From positions 1-5,676 of the forward strand of contig WJJK01000140.1 in the NCBI GenBank assembly GCA_014729705.1: a stretch of DNA of 5,676 nt, given 5' to 3'. This DNA is from Candidatus Altarchaeales archaeon. Its GTDB lineage: Archaea > Altiarchaeota > Altiarchaeia > IMC4 > SCGC-AAA252-I15. Position numbers and translations under genes: made by a program. The notes below the pieces were generated by a model, which worked only from the letters and a program-made list of their open reading frames with translations, was not told the DNA's origin and made no database searches. Positions 1-5,634 of the stretch are shown here, piece by piece. Numbering within the stretch: position 1 is the stretch's first letter; every line of letters begins with the position of its first letter.

Positions 1-1236
1 AGAGCCTGTCATTTCAACTGCTCCGAAAAGTCCTCCGCCCCTCTGCCTCAGCTCCCTCATATCCATCTGAAGCCTGCAGCACATGCTGCGCACGTCACCT
101 GGACTGAGGTCGCTGTTTATGAAGTTCTGGAAATAAGGCAAACCGTATTTAGCGGTCATCTCAAAAAGCAGGTCCGCGTTCTCAGTATCCCAGGCAAAAT
201 CCTTCGTTATGTTGTAGGTTGGAATAGGGAAAGTGAATACCCGGCCTTTACTGTCGCCCTCAATCATTGTTTCAATGAAGGCGCGGTTGATTAAATCCAT
301 CTCAGCCTGACAGTCGCCGTAGGTGAAATCCTGTTTCACCCCGCCAATCAAGGGGTGGCGGGTTTTAAGGTCCTCCGGCACCACCCAATCCAACGTGATG
401 TTTGAGAAAGGAGTCTGACCCCCCCACCTTGAGGGGACGTTCATGTTGAATACGAAACCCTGAATCCCCTGCCTAACCTGTTTATAGCTTAAATCATCGG
501 CTTTGATGAAGGGGGCGAGATACGTATCGAAGCTTGAGAAAGCCTGAGCCCCCGCCCACTCATTTTGCATGGTCCCCAAAAAATTAATCATCTGCCAAAG
601 AGCGCTGTTGAAGTGTTTAGGGGGTTTAGAGTCCACCTTACCTGGCACGCCATTCAAACCCTCCTCAAGAAGCTGTCTAATGCTCCAGCCGGCGCAGTAT
701 CCGGCTATACCCATAGACAGGTCGTGTATATGCATGTCCCCGTTTTTATGAGCCGTCTGAACCTCAGGCGGATAAACATTGTTTAAAGTGTAGTTTGCGA
801 GTATGGAGCCCGCCGAATGCATCAACAAACCAGACAAAGAATAGGTGGAGTTGCTGTTTTCATTCACCCTCCAATCCTTCTGCTTAAGGTAACCCTCAAT
901 CGTGTTCTCAATATCCATGAGGGTGTGCTTAATCTCCCTGATACGCTTATGCTGGTCGCGGTAGAGTATGTAGGCTTTAGCTGTGGCGTCGTGACCCTCC
1001 TTAATCAAAACACGCTCCACAATATCCTGAACCTGCTCTACGCTTGGAATAGTGTTCTCATCGAACTGGTAGTTGACTATGGTTGTGACCTTCTCGGAAA
1101 CCTTCTCCGCGATCTTACGGTCTTTACCGCCTACAGCGGAAATAGCCTTCCAAACCGCTTCAGTAATCTTGTCTTGGTCGAAGTCCACCACCCGACCATC
1201 ACGTTTCCGAATTAAGGTCAACCTTTTAGCAGCCAT
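1..1236 (-). CDS. nrdD: Anaerobic (class III) ribonucleoside-triphosphate reductase, N-terminal part
   Basis: This gene encodes the glycyl-radical enzyme that reduces ribonucleotides to deoxyribonucleotides in the cytosol without oxygen. The window holds the first 412 codons; the rest, including the glycyl-radical loop and C-terminal zinc site, lies beyond position 1. Residues 1-95 form an ATP-cone regulatory domain (IRKRDGRVVDFDQDKI near residues 9-24), the usual nucleotide-sensing module of these reductases. The catalytic barrel follows, with NGDMHIHDL at 165-173, a conserved Cys at 181 (AGYCAGWS), and FINSDLSPGDVRSMCCRL at 372-389. The substrate-site thiyl cysteine is expected in that last motif, at 386 or 387. 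The ATG at 1236 begins the ATP-cone directly and is preceded by only a weak GTGAG element. The gene follows pabC after 96 bp and probably has its own promoter. Its activase NrdG, a radical-SAM protein, is not in view. The identification is firm because several family motifs occur in the expected order. Confidence 0.96.
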   Translation of the reverse strand, partial: MAAKRLTLIRKRDGRVVDFDQDKITEAVWKAISAVGGKDRKIAEKVSEKVTTIVNYQFDENTIPSVEQVQDIVERVLIKEGHDATAKAYILYRDQHKRIREIKHTLMDIENTIEGYLKQKDWRVNENSNSTYSLSGLLMHSAGSILANYTLNNVYPPEVQTAHKNGDMHIHDLSMGIAGYCAGWSIRQLLEEGLNGVPGKVDSKPPKHFNSALWQMINFLGTMQNEWAGAQAFSSFDTYLAPFIKADDLSYKQVRQGIQGFVFNMNVPSRWGGQTPFSNITLDWVVPEDLKTRHPLIGGVKQDFTYGDCQAEMDLINRAFIETMIEGDSKGRVFTFPIPTYNITKDFAWDTENADLLFEMTAKYGLPYFQNFINSDLSPGDVRSMCCRLQMDMRELRQRGGGLFGAVEMTGS

Positions 1237-1260
1237 TTATCTCACAAACAAAACATTTCA

Positions 1261-1277
1261 CCCCATAACTTGTGGGG
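1261..1277. promoter_or_regulatory. 17-bp palindrome, candidate operator upstream of nrdD
   Basis: The sequence CCCCATAACTTGTGGGG has perfect 5-base outer arms (CCCCA/TGGGG) and a further symmetric AA/TT pair, so 14 of the 16 non-central positions are symmetric. It lies 24-40 bases upstream of the nrdD start codon, where a start site would fall if the AT-rich box at 1298-1305 is the TATA element. This would suit a dimeric repressor, or a short hairpin at the 5' end of the transcript. It does not resemble the A/T-rich NrdR box that I know from bacteria. The symmetry is seen directly; the function is inferred. Confidence 0.4.
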
Positions 1278-1297
1278 TATACTTATTGATTCAGTGA

Positions 1298-1305
1298 AAT
1301 AAATA
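1298..1305 (-). promoter_or_regulatory. Candidate TATA box for nrdD
   Basis: On the minus strand this reads TATTTATT, 62-69 bases upstream of the nrdD ATG. In an archaeal promoter a TATA element is centred about 26 bases before the start site, which puts initiation near 1275 and gives a leader of about 39 bases. No clear BRE element is recognisable. The call rests only on base composition and spacing, and the gene could also be read through from pabC. Confidence 0.3.
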
Positions 1306-1332
1306 CCTTGACTATACCCTTGGAAACAAAAC

Positions 1333-2139
1333 CTATTTACCCGTCTCATCCAGGTAATGCCTCATCAATTTCTCGGTTAAAGGTCCGACTGGCTTCACCG
1401 TGTCATCAACTCTTGTGAGAGGCACGATTCCTGCAGATGAAAACGTTATGAAAACCTCATCAGCCCCCATCAACTCACCCAAACCCACCTGCCCCTCCAA
1501 AGCCTTAATCCCCGCCGCCCCTGCAAGATCCAATACAACAGCCCGCGTGACGCCAGGCAGAACCCCTTCTTTAGGGGTTTTCAGGATTCCATCCACGAAG
1601 ACGAAGACATTGGATAAGGATCCTTCATAGACTATATCCTCCTCGACGAATATCGCCTCAAAAGCCCCCCTACGAGACGCCTTCTGCTTAGCCAACACCG
1701 AAGGCAGGTAACTTAGGGATTTAATCTCAGGCAGACACCGCCTACCCTCATAAGTCACAGCCGACACCCCCCTCGAATAGTCAGCCCCACTAATCTCCTC
1801 TGCGACAATAATCGTGTTTTGTCGATGGCAGTCGATCCCAAGCCCGGCAGGGCCTACCCCGCGGGTGACGGTCACCCTAACCCTTGACTCAGACAAATCA
1901 TTCGCTGAAACCACGCCATCAATCCACGTCTTCAACTGGGTTTTTTCAAACGGCAGGGGAAGCGAAATACGTCTAGCCGCAGACTGAAGCCTGTGGTAGT
2001 GTTCATCGTACTTGAAAACCCTGCCTGAATAGGTTCTAAGGGTTTCAAAAACTCCGTCTCCCAACAAAAGACCATGATCCAGCACGCTTATCACCGCCTC
2101 ACCTCCGTCAACCTGTTTCCCGTTAACCGATACAATCAT
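1333..2139 (-). CDS. pabC: Class IV PLP-dependent enzyme, probable aminodeoxychorismate lyase (PabC)
   Basis: A 268-residue fold-type IV PLP protein, the usual length for aminodeoxychorismate lyases, branched-chain aminotransferases and D-amino-acid aminotransferases. Visible motifs are DHGLLLGDGVFETLRTY (21-37), HRL with the phosphate-binding Arg50, the PLP-binding Lys140 in IKSLSYLPSVLAKQKA, and EGSLSNVF (172-179). A late FSSAGIVPLTRVD segment follows. The family alone does not fix the substrate. The PabC call rests on the ATGA overlap with the upstream pabB gene. In that role it would eliminate pyruvate from 4-amino-4-deoxychorismate to give p-aminobenzoate, the precursor of folate or methanopterin-like cofactors. 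The start is well supported: a GGGAGGAGG Shine-Dalgarno lies just upstream, inside the end of pabB. Translation of the two genes is therefore probably coupled. A branched-chain or D-amino-acid aminotransferase (ilvE or dat type) is the main alternative. Confidence 0.85.
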   Translation of the reverse strand: MIVSVNGKQVDGGEAVISVLDHGLLLGDGVFETLRTYSGRVFKYDEHYHRLQSAARRISLPLPFEKTQLKTWIDGVVSANDLSESRVRVTVTRGVGPAGLGIDCHRQNTIIVAEEISGADYSRGVSAVTYEGRRCLPEIKSLSYLPSVLAKQKASRRGAFEAIFVEEDIVYEGSLSNVFVFVDGILKTPKEGVLPGVTRAVVLDLAGAAGIKALEGQVGLGELMGADEVFITFSSAGIVPLTRVDDTVKPVGPLTEKLMRHYLDETGK

Positions 2140-3473
2140 TTCCTCCTCCCGCCTAAAGCCTCAAACAATGCGTAAGCCTTCTCAAAAGTCTCATCATATT
2201 CCCGCCTAGCATTGGAGTCGGCTACGACTCCCCCCCCAACCTGTATCATACCCTTATCCTCTTTAATTATCAGTGTCCTGATGATTATATTCAAATCCAT
2301 TTCCCCGGAGAAATTAATAAAACCAATTGAACCAGTGTAGGGTCCCCTCGCGTTAGGCTCCACCTCATCTATAATCTGCATAGACCTGATTTTAGGGCAA
2401 CCTGTTATCGTGCCACCGGGGAACATGGACCTGAAGACCGTGAAAACGTTTTCACCCCCCCTCAACCTACCCCTTATGTTCGTCACGATGTGGGTTAGGT
2501 GGGAGTACCTCTCAAGACACATGAACTCGTCTACCTCAACCGAACCATATTCACAGACCCGCCCTAAATCGTTTCTCTCAAGGTCGATGAGCATCGTATG
2601 CTCAGCCCTCTCCTTCTCATCAGCCATGAATTCCCGGGCAAGCCGCTCATCAACCTGCTTGTTCACGCCTCGAGGGTATGTGCCTCCTATAGGGCGGGTT
2701 TCCACCCTACCCCCCTCAACCTTCACCAGGTGTTCAGGCGAGCATGAAACAAGCCAGTGACCCTCAAGACATAGGAAGGCCGCATAGGGTGAAGGGTTTA
2801 TGCTGCGCAGCCTAAGATAAATGTTTAAGGGATCCTCGGATAATTCGCACATAAACCGCTGTGACAGTTTAATCTGGTAGGCGTCGCCCTCCGAAACGTG
2901 TTTTTTACATTTCTCCACTGCTTCCCGGTACTCCCCCCAAGTGAAGTTGGAGGTGAAACTCATCGTGCAACCCGGCTTCGGCATCTCAACCTCCCCTGCA
3001 CCCTCTAAAACCCCCTCGATTTCGGATAACCCTCCACGTGTTTGCGAGAAGACGGTTGTTTTCCTACTAAGATGGTTGAATGAGACTACGTCTGAGGGGA
3101 ATATGAGATACATATCCGCAAGATCCACATCATCTACAGCACTACGACCTAAACCATGTATTGTGTGGGCTAGGTCGTATGAGAAGTAACCAATCGCCCC
3201 TGAATAGAAAAGAGGCCACCCGGTTTCGCGATCCACCCTCCGTTCTGAAATTATTTTTTCAAGCACCTTCAATGGATCCCCAAATAAAACCCTGCTCCCC
3301 CCTTCCCCCTCCACCTGGATCCGACTGCCCTTGCTTTTGATTTTCATGTACGGATTCAAGGCTATGTACGAGTATACGCCGTTTTTCTGGCTCTCCAATA
3401 AAACCGATTCCCCCCGGTATAGGGCTTTATAGGCTGCCGCAGGATCAATCCAAGGCAGCTCCTTCACAAACAT
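2136..3473 (-). CDS. pabB: Chorismate-binding enzyme, probable aminodeoxychorismate synthase component I (PabB)
   Basis: A 445-residue full-length member of the TrpE/PabB family, which uses chorismate and ammonia supplied by a glutaminase partner. The N-terminal domain has LLES (25-28) and SYIALNP. The catalytic domain shows GDAYQIKLSQRF (196-207), SPEHLV (245-250), PIGGTYPRG (261-269), and IDLERNDLGRV (296-306). It also has the probable catalytic His328 (HLTHIVTNIRG), FPGGTITGCPKIRSM (351-365) and TGSIGFINFSGEMDLNI (380-396). The GGTITG and GSIGF..F.GEMD forms look more like PabB than TrpE, and the overlapping pabC gene agrees. Residue 263 is Gly where many PabB proteins carry a nucleophilic Lys (PIKGT) and TrpE carries Ala. 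Anthranilate synthase therefore remains possible. No glutaminase subunit (PabA/TrpG) is adjacent in the window. The ATG at 3473 follows AAGGGG with a seven-base spacer. It ends in ATGA overlapping pabC. Confidence 0.87.
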   Translation of the reverse strand: MFVKELPWIDPAAAYKALYRGESVLLESQKNGVYSYIALNPYMKIKSKGSRIQVEGEGGSRVLFGDPLKVLEKIISERRVDRETGWPLFYSGAIGYFSYDLAHTIHGLGRSAVDDVDLADMYLIFPSDVVSFNHLSRKTTVFSQTRGGLSEIEGVLEGAGEVEMPKPGCTMSFTSNFTWGEYREAVEKCKKHVSEGDAYQIKLSQRFMCELSEDPLNIYLRLRSINPSPYAAFLCLEGHWLVSCSPEHLVKVEGGRVETRPIGGTYPRGVNKQVDERLAREFMADEKERAEHTMLIDLERNDLGRVCEYGSVEVDEFMCLERYSHLTHIVTNIRGRLRGGENVFTVFRSMFPGGTITGCPKIRSMQIIDEVEPNARGPYTGSIGFINFSGEMDLNIIIRTLIIKEDKGMIQVGGGVVADSNARREYDETFEKAYALFEALGGRRK

Positions 3474-3480
3474 TTTTTTT

Positions 3481-3486
3481 CCCCTT
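3481..3486 (-). promoter_or_regulatory. Ribosome binding site of pabB
   Basis: On the minus strand this reads AAGGGG, followed by seven A residues and then the ATG at 3473. The good match and spacing support that start over any upstream alternative in the A/T-rich leader. Confidence 0.6.
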
Positions 3487-3499
3487 GAGATTCAAAGAT

Positions 3500-3532
3500 T
3501 TTTTTTCCTGGATTGCGGGGGCTGGAAAAAAA
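3500..3532. repeat. Perfect 9-bp inverted repeat in the pabB leader
   Basis: The arms TTTTTTTCC (3500-3508) and GGAAAAAAA (3524-3532) are exact reverse complements around a 15-base G-rich spacer. In a pabB transcript they would form an A/U-rich stem with a C-rich loop, pairing one U7 tract with a downstream A tract about 30 bases before the start codon. The stem would be weak, and in so A/T-rich a region it may arise by chance. Confidence 0.45.
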
Positions 3533-3569
3533 CAAGACAAAAAAAACAATGCCCTACGTAAAAAAACAA
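3526..3569. repeat. Three direct repeats of AAAAAAACAA
   Basis: Identical 10-base copies begin at 3526, 3540 and 3560; the last two also share a following T. On the minus strand they read TTGTTTTTTT, so pabB would be preceded by closely spaced T7-T8 runs. Oligo-T tracts in the coding strand are known archaeal termination signals. They could reduce read-through into pabB or terminate transcripts from elsewhere. They could equally be a regulator site or compositional noise. Confidence 0.45.
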
Positions 3570-3581
3570 TAGCAGGCAACC

Positions 3582-3589
3582 TTAAAAAA
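3582..3589. promoter_or_regulatory. Candidate TATA element in the sufC/pabB divergent region
   Basis: The TTAAAAAA box is centred about 26 bases before the TTG at 3611, which would make the sufC message leaderless or nearly so. Read on the opposite strand (TTTTTTAA), it would start pabB transcription near 3559, leaving a leader of about 86 bases that contains two U7-U8 tracts. The whole 137-bp gap at 3474-3610 must hold the promoters for both directions. This box is only the best-spaced candidate in a generally A/T-rich region. Confidence 0.28.
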
Positions 3590-3610
3590 AGAGGTTTCCA
3601 ATAGGTAACC

Positions 3611-4396
3611 TTGCGATTATTTAACCGCCCATCGAATATAATCAAAAAAAAGATTAGCCTGCTTCAAGCAAGAAACCTTACAGTAGAGGTCGCCGGTAAA
3701 CCGATACTGAAAAAACTTAACCTCTCGGTGGAGGAATCGGAAACCCGCATATTATTCGGCCCCAACGGATCGGGTAAGACCTCCCTTCTGATGGCTCTTG
3801 CAGGCGTCCCAAGCTATCGGCTGACTGAAGGGGAAATAATCTTCCAAAACCAACACATAACCCAACTACCCCTCAATGAGCGTGTGAACCTCGGCGTGGG
3901 GTTGGGGTTTCAGCAACCCCCGGAAGTAACCGGAGTCAAACTAAAAGACCTCCTGAAGATATGTGCGGGGGACTCCCCGAAAGACGGTTTAAGGCCTCAA
4001 GCCCGTGAATTAGCCGAGAAACTGCGGTTAACACCCTACCTTGACCGCGACGTTAACGTGGGTTTCTCCGGGGGGGAGCGCAAGAGGGCGGAGGTACTTC
4101 AGCTTCTGCTTCTGAAACCCAAGCTGCTTTTACTTGATGAGCCTGATTCAGGCGTAGACCTTGAAAGCCTTAAATTAATCGCTGAAACAATAACCCAGTA
4201 CCAGGCAGAGGAAGGCGCCTCCGCCTTAATCATAACCCACCAGGGATACATACTAGAGCACATTAAAGCTGAGAAGGCGTGTGTCTTGATGGAGGGGGGG
4301 ATCTTCTGCGAAGGCGATCCCGACAAAATATTCCAAGACATAAAGGAAAAAGGATACAGGGGGTGCGTGGAATGCCGGATGCGGATGAAAAAATAG
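3611..4396 (+). CDS. sufC: Fe-S cluster assembly ATPase SufC
   Basis: A 261-residue cytosolic ABC-type ATPase of the SufC family, which binds the SufB/SufD scaffold and uses ATP to reshape it during Fe-S cluster assembly. It has Walker A GPNGSGKTS (50-58), the Q-loop GFQQPPE (99-105), signature FSGGERKRAE (152-161), Walker B LLLLDEPDSG (172-181) and the H-loop ITHQG (208-212). SGGE.KR.E and DEPDSG.D are typical of SufC rather than transporter ABC proteins. There is no membrane segment. The C-terminus ends in GYRGCVEC, giving a CxxC at 252/255. The start is uncertain. The TTG at 3611 is the only ATG, GTG or TTG codon between an in-frame TAG (3602-3604) and the conserved SLLQARNL segment, and only a weak AGGT precedes it. 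An ATT at 3653 would give the N-terminus usual for the family. The gene overlaps sufB by 25 bp, and the two products surely work together. Confidence 0.95.
   Translation: MRLFNRPSNIIKKKISLLQARNLTVEVAGKPILKKLNLSVEESETRILFGPNGSGKTSLLMALAGVPSYRLTEGEIIFQNQHITQLPLNERVNLGVGLGFQQPPEVTGVKLKDLLKICAGDSPKDGLRPQARELAEKLRLTPYLDRDVNVGFSGGERKRAEVLQLLLLKPKLLLLDEPDSGVDLESLKLIAETITQYQAEEGASALIITHQGYILEHIKAEKACVLMEGGIFCEGDPDKIFQDIKEKGYRGCVECRMRMKK
4358..4365 (+). promoter_or_regulatory. Ribosome binding site that fixes the sufB start
   Basis: AGGGGGTG lies six bases before the ATG at 4372, inside the 3' end of sufC. It argues for this internal start rather than the open frame's first ATG at 4279, which would add 31 residues (RRRSRQNIPR-like) that do not resemble SufB and lie wholly within sufC. 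Confidence 0.65.
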
Positions 4397-5505
4397 ATTC
4401 ACTAACCCAACTACCCCACGAAATACTAAAGGCAGCCAGGGCCTCGGGGATAGAGGAAACACCTGAAACCCGGTCAGGATCCTACATGCACTTAGACGAT
4501 AAAACAATCCTATCCCAAGTCGAGGAACACTATAGAAGCCAGATCGAGATAATGAACACCCCCGACGCCCTTAAGAAATACGACTGGCTCTCCGACTACA
4601 TGTGGAATTTAATCGACCCTGAAACCGATGAAACCACTAAGGCGGTTGAAGAAAACTATTCAGGCGGCTATTTCATGCGCATAAAAGAGGGCGCCAACGT
4701 CACCTTCCCGCTTCAATCCTGTCTTATGATTTCAGCTCAAAAACCCCAGCACGTGCACAACATCATCATCTCCGAGCCTGATTCCTCCGCACGGATAATC
4801 ACAGGCTGCGCCCTACATCCTCAAACCAGTAAAGCCGAACACCTGGGGGTGTCGGAAATATATGTCAAGGAGAACGCATATCTCAGTTTCACTATGATAC
4901 ATAACTGGGCTTCAGACACTAAAGTCAGGCCTAAAAGCGTAACCCATGTAGGGGAAAACGCGTCCTTCATTTCAAATTACGTCTCCCTCAAACCTGTGGC
5001 GGACCTTAAAATGTATCCTAAGGCCATATTAGACGGCCCCCACGCCACCGCCCACCTAAACAGCATCCTACACGCCCCCGGAGAATCCCTGCTTGACGTT
5101 GGAAGCCGCGTGGACTTGCTTGCACCTGAAACCAGGGGGGAAATAATATCCCGGGCGATCGCCAAAGACCGGGCGAAAATAATTGCAAGAGGCCTTATTT
5201 CAGGCCAAGCCTCCCCCCTTAAAGCCCACTTGGAGTGCCGGGGCTTGCTGCTCAGCGACGAGGCGACGATACACGCCATACCCGAGCTTGTTGGATCCAA
5301 AAAAGACGTGGACTTATCCCATGAGGCGGCGGTCGGGAAGATAGCCGACAAAGAAATAACCTATCTCATGTCTCGGGGATTAACAGAAGACGAGGCTACG
5401 TCCGCCATAGTCAGAGGATTCCTGGACGTCGACATAATGGGGTTGCCCCAGGAATTATCCCAACAAATAACGCAGCTTGTGGACGATATGACGGAGGGGA
5501 TGTAG
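4372..5505 (+). CDS. sufB: Fe-S cluster assembly scaffold SufB (single archaeal-type SufB/SufD protein)
   Basis: A 377-residue SufB/SufD-family scaffold that partners SufC to assemble Fe-S clusters in the cytosol. The N-terminal 100 residues are helical and charged. The beta-helix core begins near FMRIKEGANVTFPLQSC (101-117) and includes HNIIISEP (129-136) and IITGC (142-146). The C-terminal part has LECRGLLLSDEATIHAIPEL (287-306), VDLSHEAAVGKI (313-324) and YLMSRGLTEDEATSAIVRGF (331-350), which clearly match the family. Cys289 aligns with the conserved QCDS cysteine (E. coli SufB Cys405). H317-E318 correspond to SufB His433-Glu434, while Ser316 replaces Glu432 and the following AVGKI looks like SufD. 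It is shorter than bacterial SufB (about 490 residues). With sufC overlapping and no sufD seen, it probably serves as a homodimeric scaffold, as in the minimal archaeal SufBC (SMS-type) systems. The start was chosen from the Shine-Dalgarno at 4358-4365. Confidence 0.94.
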   Translation: MPDADEKIDSLTQLPHEILKAARASGIEETPETRSGSYMHLDDKTILSQVEEHYRSQIEIMNTPDALKKYDWLSDYMWNLIDPETDETTKAVEENYSGGYFMRIKEGANVTFPLQSCLMISAQKPQHVHNIIISEPDSSARIITGCALHPQTSKAEHLGVSEIYVKENAYLSFTMIHNWASDTKVRPKSVTHVGENASFISNYVSLKPVADLKMYPKAILDGPHATAHLNSILHAPGESLLDVGSRVDLLAPETRGEIISRAIAKDRAKIIARGLISGQASPLKAHLECRGLLLSDEATIHAIPELVGSKKDVDLSHEAAVGKIADKEITYLMSRGLTEDEATSAIVRGFLDVDIMGLPQELSQQITQLVDDMTEGM

Positions 5506-5595
5506 ATGAGTGAATCCGTATTCCGCAAAATAACTTCCACGCAATCCCAAGAAAAGAAAACGACTTCAAATTCAGCTGGGGATGTGAGGAAGTAG
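5506..5595 (+). CDS. Small ORF after sufB, 29 residues, unknown; may be frameshifted
   Basis: An ATG begins directly after the sufB TAG and is preceded by a strong GGAGGGG Shine-Dalgarno (5493-5499, about eight bases before it). It encodes a 29-residue basic, serine/threonine-rich peptide starting MSESVFRKITS and ending SAGDVRK. I do not recognise it. The spacing suggests a third cistron of the sufCB operon. Another frame is open from 5514 to 5624 and looks more protein-like in its second half, reading DFKFSWGCEEVDEEK before a TAA at 5622-5624, but it lacks an ATG, GTG or TTG start. One extra base in the A-rich stretch at 5551-5560 would join MSESVFRKITS to that tail and give about 39 residues. 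This may be a small protein, a gene with a sequencing error, or the remnant of a longer one. Confidence 0.35.
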   Translation: MSESVFRKITSTQSQEKKTTSNSAGDVRK

Positions 5596-5621
5596 ATGAA
5601 GAAAAGATGATTGAAGTCCGG

Positions 5622-5629
5622 TAAAAAAA
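5622..5629 (-). terminator. Candidate oligo-T terminator of a convergent gene
   Basis: The minus strand carries TTTTTTT about six bases after the putative TGA at 5637-5635. Archaeal RNA polymerase can terminate at such tracts without a hairpin. The call depends on the existence of the convergent gene. No T tract on the plus strand marks the end of the sufCB message. Confidence 0.25.
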
Positions 5630-5634
5630 TCAAG

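Noticed and set aside
565..1297. Three to four open plus-strand frames of 60-132 residues
   Set aside because: They lie opposite the nrdD reading frame, which shows strong family motifs throughout; the plus-strand peptides have no recognisable features.
3445..3645. A 66-residue minus-strand frame overlapping the pabB start
   Set aside because: It is read across the A/T-rich divergent region and into the 5' ends of both pabB and sufC in another frame, and its hydrophobic run comes from T-rich DNA.
4279..4371. N-terminal extension of SufB from the first in-frame ATG
   Set aside because: The extra 31 residues are encoded wholly within sufC, do not resemble SufB, and a strong Shine-Dalgarno marks the ATG at 4372 instead.
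4977..5633. Two minus-strand frames of 90 and 124 residues opposite sufB and its downstream sequence
   Set aside because: They are antisense to the well-supported SufB frame and show no motifs or ribosome binding sites.
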